From Streptomyces sp. CB03234 (lineage in GTDB: Bacteria; Actinomycetota; Actinomycetes; Streptomycetales; Streptomycetaceae): a stretch of 64,000 nucleotides of DNA. The notes below the pieces were generated by a model. That model was not told the DNA's origin. It ran no database searches and saw nothing but the letters and a program-made list of their open reading frames with translations. Each line of letters begins with the position of its first letter. Within the stretch, counting starts at the first letter, position 1. Below, one piece after another: positions 52,880-62,737 of the stretch. The DNA is taken from positions 682,001 through 746,000 of the forward strand of contig NZ_LIYH01000004.1 in NCBI RefSeq assembly GCF_001905885.1, in the 5' to 3' direction. Made by a program: the position numbers and the translations under genes.

Positions 52880-52895
52880 AGGGCCGAACGGCCCT
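52880..52895. promoter_or_regulatory. DosR/OsdR-box-like palindrome (flavodoxin/Usp interval)
   Basis: AGGGCC-GAAC-GGCCCT, perfect; 132 bases from the flavodoxin start and 171 from the Usp start. Confidence 0.65.
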
Positions 52896-52961
52896 CTTCC
52901 ATCCGATGCGGCAGGCCGGCGCCGCCGGCTGCGGACATCCGGTCCCGCCCTCGGAACCGAC

Positions 52962-52977
52962 GGGGCCGGATGGCCCT
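52962..52977. promoter_or_regulatory. DosR/OsdR-box-like palindrome upstream of a Usp
   Basis: GGGGCC-GGAT-GGCCCT, 11 of 12 specified bases, 88 bases before the Usp start at 53066. Confidence 0.6.
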
Positions 52978-53065
52978 TGTCTCTGCCCCATCCGCCTCTC
53001 GTACGCACGTACGCGCGGTGCGACGGTGTCCTTCAGGTGAGAAGTCCGGCACCGACACCAAGGTG

Positions 53066-53953
53066 GTGGAGACCGTGTGGTTGCCCCTCGTTGTTGGAGT
53101 GGACGGATCGGCCGCCAGCCTCCGCGCAGTGGACTGGGCGGTGGACGAAGCAGCCCGGCTGGCCCTGCCCCTGAAGATCGTGCACGCGACGATGACGGAC
53201 GACGGGGAACCCGTGTGCGGTCCGGAGACCGGTGCGGATCATCCCTGTGGGCAGGACATCGGGCAGCACGTGATCGACGCTGCTCAGGAGCGGGCCCGGA
53301 CGCGCAACCCGGACCTGAAGGTCACCGCTGAACTCGTCTGGGGTGACGCCGTCTCGGTCCTGTTGAACGCCGGCCGCAACGCTTCCGCACTGGTCACCGG
53401 GGCACGAGGCCGTGGTGAGCTGAAGGATCTCCTGCTGGGCTCCGTCAGCCTGGTCGTCGCTGCCCGTGCACAGTGCCCCGTGGTGGTGGTCCGGGCCGGC
53501 GCCCGGCCTTCCGCGGACCGGTACGACAAGATTCTGCTCGGTGTCGCGGATGCCGAAAGCAGCTCGGCAGCGTTGCACTTCGCCTTCGAAGTCGCGGCGG
53601 CTCGTGGCTGCGCCCTCGATGCGGTGCTGGCGTGGCACCGTCCCCCACGGACGTCCATCAGCAAGCTCCTCGACCTCCCGCGCCACGAAGACCAGCACGG
53701 GCAACGCACGAGGGCCCTGCTGGATGAGGCACTGAAGCAGTCCGTCGGCGAATTCCCCTCGGTCGACGTCCACCGCATCGTGGTGGAGGGGCCGGCCCGA
53801 GACGTGCTCCTCAAGCAGTCGGAAACAACCGACCTGCTGGTCGTCGGAGCCCAGCGCAGGCTCAACGGCAGCGGTCTGCACCTCGGCCGGGTGAATCACG
53901 CGCTGCTGCACTACGCCGCCTGCCCGGTGGCACTCGTACCGCAGTGGAATTGA
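53066..53953 (+). CDS. universal stress protein, tandem UspA domains
   Basis: A 295-residue tandem Usp beginning METVWLPLVVGVDGSAASL; domain 1 VTGARGRGELKDLLLGSVS, domain 2 VVGAQRRLNGSGLHLGRVNH. Three in-frame GTG codons (53063, 53066, 53075) are possible starts; 53066 was taken so that the N-terminus resembles related Usps. It is the last intact gene of the dormancy island; the next gene is a P-type ATPase remnant 27 bases on. Confidence 0.85.
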   Translation: METVWLPLVVGVDGSAASLRAVDWAVDEAARLALPLKIVHATMTDDGEPVCGPETGADHPCGQDIGQHVIDAAQERARTRNPDLKVTAELVWGDAVSVLLNAGRNASALVTGARGRGELKDLLLGSVSLVVAARAQCPVVVVRAGARPSADRYDKILLGVADAESSSAALHFAFEVAAARGCALDAVLAWHRPPRTSISKLLDLPRHEDQHGQRTRALLDEALKQSVGEFPSVDVHRIVVEGPARDVLLKQSETTDLLVVGAQRRLNGSGLHLGRVNHALLHYAACPVALVPQWN

Positions 53954-53980
53954 TCTCCCGTCACGTGCGGAGGCCGTCCC

Positions 53981-54513
53981 ATGACGCACCTGTCCGCTCC
54001 CGGGGCGTCGGCGACGATCAGCCCGGACCCGCGCGAGCCGCTGTCCCTGCTCCGCCGTGAACTCGGCACCGGAGCCGAAGGCCTGTCAGGCCGAGAGGCG
54101 GGCCGACGACTGACCGTACACGGGCTTGACGAGGTCCAGGTGAAGGAGCAGACCTCTAAGCCGGGAACTGGTTCAGCAACTGGCGCACCCGCTCGCCCTC
54201 CTGCTCTGGGCCGCCGCAGCCCTCGCCTTCGTGGCCGGCATCGCGGCCCTCGGTTGGACCATCATCGTGGTGATCATGGTGAACGCGGCCTTCGCGCTGC
54301 TGCAGGAGCGGCAAGCAGAACGCGCCGTGGAGACTCTCGCTGGCTATGTGCCCGAGCACGCCGAGGTTCCGGGTGCACATCGTGACAGGCGACGACGGAG
54401 CCAGCGCTGCCGCCGTTGTGCGGGAAGTGGGCATCGGCGAACTCGCGCTACGGGTGGTCCCGAAGGCGGAGATGGTCAGCGGCCTCGAACCCGACGAACT
54501 GCTCTTGAAGTGA
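53981..54513 (+). pseudogene. P-type cation ATPase remnant
   Basis: The 5' end (MTHLSAPGASATISPDPREP, cation-ATPase N-domain LSGREAGRRLTVHGLDEVQV), then after a frame change near 54155 the first membrane region (LVQQLAHPLALLLWAAAALA), and then a direct jump to part of the P domain (RFRVHIVTGDDGASAAAVV) ending at TGA 54511. The phosphorylation site DKTGT, the nucleotide domain and all C-terminal helices are gone. It follows a Usp, as the intact CtpF-like pump does at 34211, so it is a decayed second Usp-ATPase pair. Confidence 0.8.
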
Positions 54514-54559
54514 GCAGAGCGGCCAAGGGTCCGCCGCGGCCTACGGCCGTAACGCGGAC

Positions 54560-56285
54560 GTCTGTGCGGCACTGCCGCCCCATATTCATCGAATGCCCGC
54601 AGCGCTCTGAACGCGGCGGTACGTTCCTTCTCGGCGGCTGTCTTGCTGTGACCGTACAGCGTGCGACGCAGCCTGTTGGCCAGATCAGGTGCGCACCCCA
54701 CAGCATGGCCGAGCGCTGTGGCGCTGTCTGGTGTGGCGTCGGGAAGTGCTGGCGCCAGCCGGTCGGTCAGCTTGTCCGGGACGGAGGCGGAGCTGAGGTG
54801 ATGAGAACCCGGATGAGCGGGCATACACGCTGGAGGGTCGTCTGATCGTTCTGCGTGGCTTCGAGGAGTACTTCCCAGAGAGGCGCGGGGGCAGGGCATG
54901 AGGCCGTTGCCCGGACGGCGCGTGCCTCGCCCCAGTCGCGGCTGTTGATGAGTTCCGCAACGTGGAGGCAGATGGCGTCCGATGCCTGCGGACTTGCTGA
55001 GATCAGTTGCAGCAGTGTTTCGTGTGCTCTTGCGTCGGTTGCGATGTCCAGGGCGCTTTTCAACAAGTCGGCCGGTGCTCCGTTGGCTCGCTCGGCGAGG
55101 GCCGAGCAGTGGCCGTTGGCTGCTGCCAGTAGGGCGGCTTGCAGGTCACTACCGACCTTGTCCCACAAGTCGGTGGCGTGCTGCCAGTCTGCAGGCGTGC
55201 CGCTGTCGATGATGTGCTGAGCAATCATCGGCGGTACATTGGATTGACTCACGTCGTTCCGGCCTGCTGCAGCCGCAGTGAGTGATCGTTCGGCGACTGG
55301 TAGCTGGGCCCAGTGTGCTGCAAACCGACTAAGCCATTGTGCGGACACGGCCGGTTCCGCAGCATAGTGCGAGGCGAAGGTGACGGCGGGGGGCGGGAAG
55401 TGTGTTCATCCACCCGTAGAGCTGCTGAAGGACTTGATTGAGACGGTTCGCTCGGGTGCCAGGATCGTGAAGCAGTACGTAAACGCTTGCGAGTGTCTCG
55501 TTTGTGAGTGCGTGGTGAGGCTGGCCGAGCAGACCCATGAATAGGTCGGTGAGGGTAGGGCCGGCTGCCCGTCCTGTGTCTGTACTCATGACGGCTGGCA
55601 GATGACGGCGGGCGAAAGCGCCTCGTGCGTCGGCGGCTGCAAGGGAAGTTGTCAGGGTGGTCAAGCACGTTTGTGCAGCTGCTTGGGCATCGGGGTCGTC
55701 CGTGTTCCATCGCAGGTACGTGAGGAGCACTTCTGCGAGGGCGTCACCCAAGGGTCCGTCGTAGGTTTCCGGCGCGCGGAGATTTCCGGCGATGGCCGTG
55801 ACGCAGGTGGTGGCGTCCTGGAGCTGGAGGTCAGGAAGGATCCGAGACGCAGCGGTGGCGAGTTCGAGGCACGTGTGTGCTGTTTGAGCGATGGAGTGCG
55901 CGATTACAGCACTGACCGATTGACCAGAAGGCGTGGTGTGGTCGCCGATCGAGAGCAGCCAGCTGCGCAGAAGGTCTGCTGTTCGTAGCGAGCTTTCCGC
56001 GTCATCATCATCGATGAGGAAGGTAGCCGCGGCTTCGGCCACTTCCGAGGCCAGTGTCGAGTCATGGGGGGCGTCCGGATGTTCCGCATGCCCCCAGCCG
56101 TCAGCAGGGACAGCGATTCGGCCGAGGAGTTCTATGGCGTGCGTGCGTGTCGCGCCTTGCTCCGTAGTCAGCCAGCTCAGCAAGCCCTGCGCTACAGGCC
56201 GTTGCCACTGGTGAATCTCCTCGGCGTCGACGATTGTTCGCCGGACTTGATCGACGGCAGTGTTGTCGGTGGCGCGGGAAGCCAT
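54560..56285 (-). pseudogene. unknown helical protein, frameshifted
   Basis: Three minus-strand segments in different frames join into one protein of about 570 residues: 56285 to about 55390 (MASRATDNTAVDQVRRTIVD onwards), about 55390 to 54790 (VTFASHYAAEPAVSAQWLSR onwards, shift in a run of Gs), and about 54790 to 54560 (VPDKLTDRLAPALPDATP onwards). The product is alpha-helical, Ala/Leu/Thr-rich, with many Cys and His scattered, no signal peptide and no motif I recognise. The 3' end has no natural stop before the ATPase remnant. Its base composition is visibly less GC-biased at third positions than its neighbours, suggesting foreign origin. Confidence 0.5.
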
Positions 56286-56450
56286 GGGGCGGGGCGGCCC
56301 CCCTCAGCGACTTGGCACCGACGCCTGACCGTCTTCCTGGACGAGTATGCGTTCGCCACGTATCCCAGGCGCGGTCTGAACCTGCGGTTATCGTTTAGCA
56401 TGCATGTGCTCGATTGACTGAGCTACGGGTGATGACCTGGGGAAACGCAG
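56286..56450. other. non-coding stretch at the island's right edge
   Basis: No gene recognised. Comparatively AT-rich for this genome. It contains a D-arm-like inverted repeat (56408-56423) that recalls a tRNA, but no cloverleaf forms. Confidence 0.3.
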
Positions 56451-56696
56451 TCATTGCGTGGCGCCTGGCCGATGAGGCGGCGCGGCAGATGCCCGACGTA
56501 TCACGGCCACCATCATGCTGCGCGCGGTACGAAGGCAGAATGCCTCTTCGTCGGCCACGCTCCGCTCAGTCGGCGAGAGCTGACCACCGTCCGGGAATGG
56601 CGCTGTCGCTTCGACCGTGTCAAGCGAGGCGCGGTATCCCCACCTCCGCCGCACGGCGCATGGCCACTGCCGCGCCGCTGTCGCCTCCCGCCACAT
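56451..56696 (-). CDS. possible small protein of unknown function
   Basis: An 81-residue frame starting MWREATAARQWPCAVRRRWG with an excellent AAGGAG six bases before the ATG at 56696. No domain is recognised and codon bias is poor, so it may be a remnant or a chance frame. It is reported because of the ribosome site and the lack of any other gene here. Confidence 0.3.
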   Translation of the reverse strand: MWREATAARQWPCAVRRRWGYRASLDTVEATAPFPDGGQLSPTERSVADEEAFCLRTARSMMVAVIRRASAAPPHRPGATQ

Positions 56697-56913
56697 CTGA
56701 GTCTCCTTCCGGAAACGCCCACCCGCTCCGGCGACGGGCACCAAGACTTGCAGCCATGGGGAGCGGGTATGACAGAGGGTAGGAAGCCTCGAGCTGTACC
56801 AGTGTGCCAAGTATTTTCTGACTGCGACCTGATGTGGCACAGAAGCTAGGTGGCACACCTGCAGGCCAGAAGCACTCGCCGGTGACAAGAACGGCTAGTC
56901 ACACGTCACCCCC

Positions 56914-57731
56914 ATGCGTGACAGCGGCGACGCGGACCCCGGCCTCTTCGGGCCCGGCTCGGTGACCTGGCAGCTGCACAGCGACCCCATGGTGTGGATC
57001 GCCGGCGTCCGGGCCCTGTGCCTCCAGGCCCTGCACCCCGCCGCCGTACGCGGAGTCATGATCAACAGCAGTTTCCTGGACGACGCCTGGGGCCGGCTGA
57101 TGCGCACCGCCGGCTTCGTCGGCACCCTCACCTACGGCACCACCGCGGCCGCCGAGAAGGCCGGAGCCCGCGTCCGGCGGATCCACCGGCTGCTGGGTGT
57201 CGACGACCCCGAGCTGCTGCTGTGGGTCCACTGCGCCGAGATCGACTCGACGCCCAGGCCGACCGCTACCTCGCCGAACACCGCGAAAGCGCCCGGCTCG
57301 TGGGCCTCGACCCGTCCGGCGTGCCCGCCTCGGCCGCCGAACTGGACGCGTACTTCGCGGCGATGCGCCCCCACCTCGCCGCCGGCCCCGACGCCCGCAC
57401 CGTCGACGCCTTCCTGCGCCGGCCCCCCGTGCCCACCGCGCTGGTCCCCGCGCGCGCCCTGCTCTGGCGGCGCGCGGCGGCCCTCGCGTACCACTCCCTC
57501 CCTCCCTATGCCCACGCCCTGTACGGCAGGCCCGCGCCGAGCCCCGACACGGTCACGCACCGGCTGATCGCGACCGGCAACCTGCTGCGCTGCGTCCCCT
57601 CCCGTATCCGCTGGCAACTCCCGCCCCAGCACATCCTCAAAGCCATGTCCAGACTGGGACCCGACAGCCGCCCGGCCCCGTACAAACTCCGCAGACGGGC
57701 CGCCATACTGGACGGGCCGGGGAGGGCGTAG
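56914..57731 (+). pseudogene. MpaB/DUF2236-family oxygenase, internally deleted
   Basis: The N-terminal half (GLFGPGSVTWQLHSDPMVWI, then the latex-clearing/MpaB core ALCLQALHPAAVRGVM with its histidine, and LLLWVHCAEIDS) breaks near 57250; the C-terminal half resumes in another frame as QADRYLAEHRESARLVGLDP and runs to 57731. About 15 residues that usually lie between (a stretch after AEIDS) are missing along with the frame. Family members are haem-binding oxygenases. Probably inactive. Confidence 0.75.
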
Positions 57732-57781
57732 CGGGGGCGACGGGCGGATCGACGGGGACTCGACGGGGGCGATGGCACGCG

Positions 57782-60063
57782 ATGGGGGAGACCAGGCTGC
57801 TTCAAGGCCGCTACCGGCTGGAAGAGTTGATCGGACGCGGCGGCATGGGCGAGGTGTGGCGCGCCACCGACGAATCGCTCGGCCGCCGCGTCGCGGTCAA
57901 GTGCCTCAAGCCGCTGGGGCCGCAACAGGACCCGAACTTCGTCACCGTACTGCGCGAGCGCTTCCGCCGCGAGGCGCGCGTCGCGGCCGCGCTCCAGCAC
58001 CGCGGCGTGACCGTCGTCCATGACTTCGGCGAGTCCGACGGCCTGCTCCACCTGGTCATGGAGCTCCTCGAAGGCCGCAACCTCAGCCAGCTCCTGGAGG
58101 ACAACCGACAGCACCCGCTGCCCGTCCACGACGTCGTCGACATCGCCGAACAGATCGCCGACGCCCTGGCCTACACCCACCGGCAGGGCATCGTGCACCG
58201 GGACCTCAAACCCGCCAACATCATGCGGCTGGCCGACGGCACGGTGAAGATCTGCGACTTCGGCATCGCCCGCCTCGGCGCCGACATCGGCTTCACCGCC
58301 CGCCTCACCGGCACCGGCATCGCCATGGGCACCCCGCACTACATGTCGCCCGAGCAGATCAGCGGCGGCCACGTCGACCACCGCAGCGACCTGTACTCGC
58401 TGGGCTGCGTCCTGTACGAGATCGCCACCGGCGTCCCGCCCTTCGACATGGGCGACGCCTGGGCGATACTCGTGGGCCACCGCGACACGCCGCCCGAGCC
58501 GCTGCGCAATCACCGGGCGGAGCTCCCCGAGTTCTTCGAGCGGATCGTCCTCGACCTGCTCGCCAAGGCGCCCGACGCCCGCCCCTCCGACGCCGCCGAC
58601 CTGCGCCGCCGCATCGCCGACGCCGCCCGCCCGGCCCTCGCCACCGCCCCGGCCCCCGCCCCCGCCCCTGGTCCGGCCCCTGCCGCCGTACTCCACGCCC
58701 CCTTCCCCCTCGCCCCCGCGTACCCCTACGCCCACCACCACCTGCCGTCCTGGACGCGCGGCATGACCACCGGGCACAAGGCGGTCGGCACCACCCTCCT
58801 GCACACCGCCCCGCCGCCCGACCCGGCGGCCGGCCTCACCGGCGAGTGGACCACCTCCACCGATCCGCGCGGCACCGCCCTCCCCGCACCGGCACCGCCC
58901 CGCCTCCCACGCCCGACCCCGCCACCCGATGTCCTCGCCCACCTGGCCGGCCGCCACAACGCGGGCCTGAGCCTGGGCCGGCTGGGCCGCTGGGAGGAGG
59001 CCGGGAAGGTGCACCGCGCGGTCGCCGCCGAGCGGGAGCACGCCCTGGGCCCCGACCACCCCGACACGCTCACCAGCCGGTACGAGGTCGGCTTCACGCT
59101 CAGCAGAACCGGCCGCGACGCCGACGCACTGCGCGAGTTCGGCCGCGTGGCCGAGGGCCGGGCCCGGGTGCTGGGCCCCGACCACCCCGACACGCTCACC
59201 GCCCGGCAGGAAATGGCGTACGTCCTGGGCCGGCTCGGGCGCCACTTCGAGGCCCACCAGGCGTACACCTCCGTCCTCGACGCCCGCACGCGCACCATGG
59301 GCGCCGACCACCCCGACACGCTGCGCTGCCGCCACAACCTGGCGTTCAACCTCGGCCGGCTCGGCCGCCTGGAGGAGTCGTACCGGATGGCGTACGACGT
59401 GGCCGCCGCCCGCGCCCGGCTGCTGGGGCCCGAGCACCCCGACACCCTGGTCACCCTGTACGAGGTGGCGTACACGCTCGGCCAGCTCGGACGGTGGCCC
59501 GAGGCGCTGCGCACCTACCGCGAGGTCGCCGCCGCGCGCGCCCACGCCCTCGGCCCGGACCACCCCGACACGCTCGCCGCCCGGTACGAGGTCGGGATAA
59601 GCCTCGGCAGGCTCGGCCGCAGCCACGAGGCGCTGGAGCTGTACCGCGACCTCGTCGACGCCCGCACCCGGGCGCACGGCCCGGACGACCCGGAGACGCT
59701 GCGCGCCCGGCACGGCCTGGGCGTCAACCTCGGCCGGCTCGGCCGCTGGCAGGAGGCCCTCGCCGAGGCCCGTGAGGTGTACGGATCCGCGAACGGGTGC
59801 TGGGCCGCGACCACCCCGACACGCTGGTCAGCTGCCGGGAGGTCGCGGTCGGGCTCGGCTGGCTGGGCCGCTGGGCGGAGGCGCTCTCCGTGTACGAGCG
59901 GGTCGCCGAGGCCCGGAACCGGGTGCTCGGCGCCACCCACCCCGACGCCCTGGCCAGCCGCAACGACCAGGCGCACTGCCTGCAGCAGCTGGGCCGGCAG
60001 ACCGAGGCCGTCGAGCTGTACCGGCGGGTCGCCGACCTGCGCCGCCGGCGGAGCGGCCCCTGA
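57782..60063 (+). CDS. Ser/Thr protein kinase with C-terminal TPR (kinesin-light-chain-like) repeats, frameshift near end
   Basis: An N-terminal Hanks-type kinase (about 10-275): glycine loop GRGGMGEVW (18-26), lysine K40, catalytic HRDLKPANI with D141, DFG at 159-161, and APE-like SPEQI. A Pro/Ala-rich linker (about 290-380) without a clear membrane helix follows, then about nine 42-residue TPR repeats of the LGPDHPDTL type (about 395 to the end). Near 59780 one base is lost, so the final repeats lie in another frame (59797-60063); if uncorrected, the frame would run on through the next gene. The kinase domain looks functional. Substrate unknown. Confidence 0.78.
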
Positions 60064-60106
60064 GCGGCCCCTGGAGGATCCGTACGGGCGCGTGTTACGA
60101 AGGGCC

Positions 60107-61678
60107 ATGACCGCACAGCGAACGACGCGTACCTATGACGCCGTCATCGTCGGCGGCGGCCACAACGGACTGGTCGCCGCCGCCTACCTCGCCCGCGCCG
60201 GGCGCTCCGTCCTCGTCCTGGAACGCCTGCCCGCCACCGGCGGGGCCGCCGTGTCCACCCGGCCCTTCGCCGGGGTCGACGCCCGGCTCTCGCGCTACTC
60301 CTACCTGGTGTCCCTGCTGCCGCCGAAGATCGTGCGGGACCTGGGGCTGCGGTTCGCCGTGGCCAGGCGCACCGTCTCCTCGTACACCCCGGTCGAGCGC
60401 CGGGGCCGGGCCGCCGGCCTGCTGGTGGGCGGCGAACGCACCCGGGAGTCGTTCGCCGCGCTCACCGGCTCGGACGCCGAGTACACGGCCTGGCAGCGGT
60501 TCTACGCCAGGACCGGGCACGTCGCCGAACGCGTCTTCCCCACCCTCACGGAGCCGCTGCCCACCCGCGAGGAGCTGCGCGCCCGGATCGCGGACGACGA
60601 GGCGTGGCGCACGCTCTTCGAGGAGCCCGTGGGCGTCGCCATCGAGGAGCACTTCGCCGACGATCTCGTACGCGGGGTGGTGCTCACCGACGCGCTGATC
60701 GGTACGTTCGCCGACGCCCACGACCCGTCCCTCGTCCAGAACCGCTGCTTCCTCTACCACGTGATCGGCGGCGGGACGGGGGAGTGGAACGTACCCGTCG
60801 GCGGCATGGGCGCCCTCACCGGCGCCCTCGCGGACGCGGCGCGCTCGGCCGGCGCCGGGATCCGCACCGGCCACGAGGCGACCAGGATCGAGACGGACGG
60901 CCGCGCCGCCGAGGTCACGTTCCGTACGGAGGCAGGGGAGGGCACCGTGGCTGCCCGGCACGTCCTGGTCGGGGCGTCACCGCACGCGCTGGCCGCCCTG
61001 CTGGGCGAGCCCGCCCCGCCGCCCGCCGAGGGCGCCCAGCTGAAGGTGAACATGCTGCTGAAGCGGCTGCCCCGGCTGCGGGACCGCTCCGTCGACCCGC
61101 GTGACGCGTTCGCCGGCACGTTCCACATCTCGGAGGGGTACGGGCAGCTGGCGGCCGCGTACCGGGAGGCGGCCGCCGGCCGGCTGCCGAGCGCCCCGCC
61201 CTCCGAGATCTACTGCCACTCCCTGAGCGACCCGTCGATCCTCGGCCCCGGCCTCGCCGCCCGCGGGTACCAGACGCTGACGCTCTTCGGCCTGCACACC
61301 CCCGCACGCCTCTTCGCCGCCGACAACGACACCGTCCGCGCCGCCCTCCTCAAGGCCACCCTCGCCGAACTCGACGCCCATCTGGACGAACCGCTCGCCG
61401 ACTGCCTCGCCACCGACGCGGAAGGCCGCCCCTGCATCGAGGCCAAGTCCCCGCTCGACCTGGAACGGGACCTGCGGTTGCCCGGCGGCCACATCTTCCA
61501 CGGCGACCTCTCCTGGCCGTACGCCACCGACGGCACCGATGCCGGCGGCGCCACCGGCCGGTGGGGCGTGGAGACCGCCCACGCCAACGTGCTGCTGTGC
61601 GGGGCGGGCGCGGTGCGCGGCGGCGGCGTCAGCGGCATTCCAGGCCACAACGCGGCCATGGCGGTGCTGGGGCGTTGA
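60107..61678 (+). CDS. NAD(P)/FAD-dependent oxidoreductase, phytoene desaturase-like (CrtI/CrtO family)
   Basis: A 523-residue flavoprotein: dinucleotide motif VIVGGGHNGLVAAAYLARAG (about 12-31), ERLPATGGAA after the second strand, and a C-terminal FAD signature (NVLLCGAGAVRGGGVSGIPG, about 496-515). It resembles actinobacterial relatives of carotenoid desaturases and mammalian PYROXD2, with no carotenoid genes nearby, so the substrate is open. ATG at 60107 lies just after CGAAGGG. It is in the same frame as the upstream kinase only by chance after that gene's frameshift. Confidence 0.85.
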   Translation: MTAQRTTRTYDAVIVGGGHNGLVAAAYLARAGRSVLVLERLPATGGAAVSTRPFAGVDARLSRYSYLVSLLPPKIVRDLGLRFAVARRTVSSYTPVERRGRAAGLLVGGERTRESFAALTGSDAEYTAWQRFYARTGHVAERVFPTLTEPLPTREELRARIADDEAWRTLFEEPVGVAIEEHFADDLVRGVVLTDALIGTFADAHDPSLVQNRCFLYHVIGGGTGEWNVPVGGMGALTGALADAARSAGAGIRTGHEATRIETDGRAAEVTFRTEAGEGTVAARHVLVGASPHALAALLGEPAPPPAEGAQLKVNMLLKRLPRLRDRSVDPRDAFAGTFHISEGYGQLAAAYREAAAGRLPSAPPSEIYCHSLSDPSILGPGLAARGYQTLTLFGLHTPARLFAADNDTVRAALLKATLAELDAHLDEPLADCLATDAEGRPCIEAKSPLDLERDLRLPGGHIFHGDLSWPYATDGTDAGGATGRWGVETAHANVLLCGAGAVRGGGVSGIPGHNAAMAVLGR

Positions 61679-61682
61679 GCCG

Positions 61683-62573
61683 TCAGGGAGCGGGCGCCTC
61701 GTCGAAGCTGGCGTAGTAGGCGGCGGCCATGTCCTTGTCACCGTGACCCTGGGCGGCGGCGCGCGCCAGGCGTTCGGCGCCCGCCGCTGCCACGTCGAGG
61801 CGGATGCCGCGCCGCTGCCCGGCCTCGACGATGAGCCGGGCGTCCTTCACGGCGGTGTCCACCGCGAAGCTCGCCGGTGAGAGGCGGTCGTTCAGGACGA
61901 GGCCGGACTTGGCGCGCAGATAGCCCATGTCGAGCGGACCGCCGGCGATGACGTCGAAGAAGACCCGCGGGTCCACCCCGAGGACCTTGGACAGGGCGAG
62001 CACCTCACCCGTCGCGGCGGTGGCCGCGATGACCCAACTGTTGGCCACGAGCTTGAGGCGGGTGGCGCCGGCCGACGCACCGTCGTCGCCGATCCATACG
62101 GTGCGGGTCCCGACGGCGTCGAAGACCGCCGCCACGGCGTCCCGGCGGTCGCCGGGGCCGGCGGCCAGCACGGTCAACTGCCCGGCCTCGGCGGGCTCGC
62201 GGGTGCCGAGGACAGGCGCGTCGAAGAAGACCAGCTCGTGCTCCCTGGCGAAGTCCGCCAGTTCGCCGACGGCCTCGATCCCCGTGGTCGTGGACTGCAC
62301 CCACGCGGTGCCGGGGCGCAGTGCGGGCGCGGCCTGCCGCATGGTGTCCAGGGCCGCGGCGCCGTCGTGGAGCACGGTGAGAACCACATCGGCGCCCTGT
62401 ACGGCTTCGGCGGGGCTGTCGGCGATGTGCGCGCCGTCGCCGGCCAGGGTCTCCGCCTTGGCCCGCGTGCGGTTCCACGCGCGGACGGTGTGACCGGCCC
62501 GGGCGATGTTGCGTGCCATGGCGGTCCCCATGACTCCGGTGCCCAGGACGCTCACGGTGAGTATGTCGGTCAT
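61683..62573 (-). CDS. NAD(P)-dependent beta-hydroxyacid dehydrogenase-like oxidoreductase
   Basis: A 296-residue member of the 3-hydroxyisobutyrate dehydrogenase/6-phosphogluconate dehydrogenase superfamily: Rossmann motif VLGTGVMGTAMARNIARAG (about 9-27), WNRT after the second strand (Arg/Thr suggests NADPH), and a C-terminal helical domain (about 165-290) with the family lysine in TRLKLVANSW. The segment for substrate binding reads APVLGTREPAEAGQL rather than the GlyGly-rich APVSGG of true HIBADH, so the substrate may differ. It converges with the FAD oxidoreductase gene, five bases apart. Confidence 0.87.
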   Translation of the reverse strand: MTDILTVSVLGTGVMGTAMARNIARAGHTVRAWNRTRAKAETLAGDGAHIADSPAEAVQGADVVLTVLHDGAAALDTMRQAAPALRPGTAWVQSTTTGIEAVGELADFAREHELVFFDAPVLGTREPAEAGQLTVLAAGPGDRRDAVAAVFDAVGTRTVWIGDDGASAGATRLKLVANSWVIAATAATGEVLALSKVLGVDPRVFFDVIAGGPLDMGYLRAKSGLVLNDRLSPASFAVDTAVKDARLIVEAGQRRGIRLDVAAAGAERLARAAAQGHGDKDMAAAYYASFDEAPAP

Positions 62574-62737
62574 ACGTGTGGCCTTCTGTTCCTCTGCTCG
62601 TACGGTGCCGTGCGTGCGGTGCGGCGCAGCCCGGTGTGAGCCGGTGCGCCAGGACGGAGGCGGACCAAGCTCCCGGCAGTCTGCCCGATCACCCGTTCGG
62701 ACGCGGGCCTTTTCCGCCAGGCACGACGGTGCGACGA

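Noticed and set aside
56358..56430. tRNA-like sequence on the minus strand with a good D-arm
   Set aside because: The acceptor ends do not pair, and the anticodon and T stems are not complementary, so it is not a functional tRNA; at most a degraded fragment.
57197..61678. A single 1,493-codon frame spanning kinase and oxidoreductase
   Set aside because: Its first part is antisense or off-frame over the MpaB remnant, and the join arises from a frameshift; the two domains belong to separate genes.
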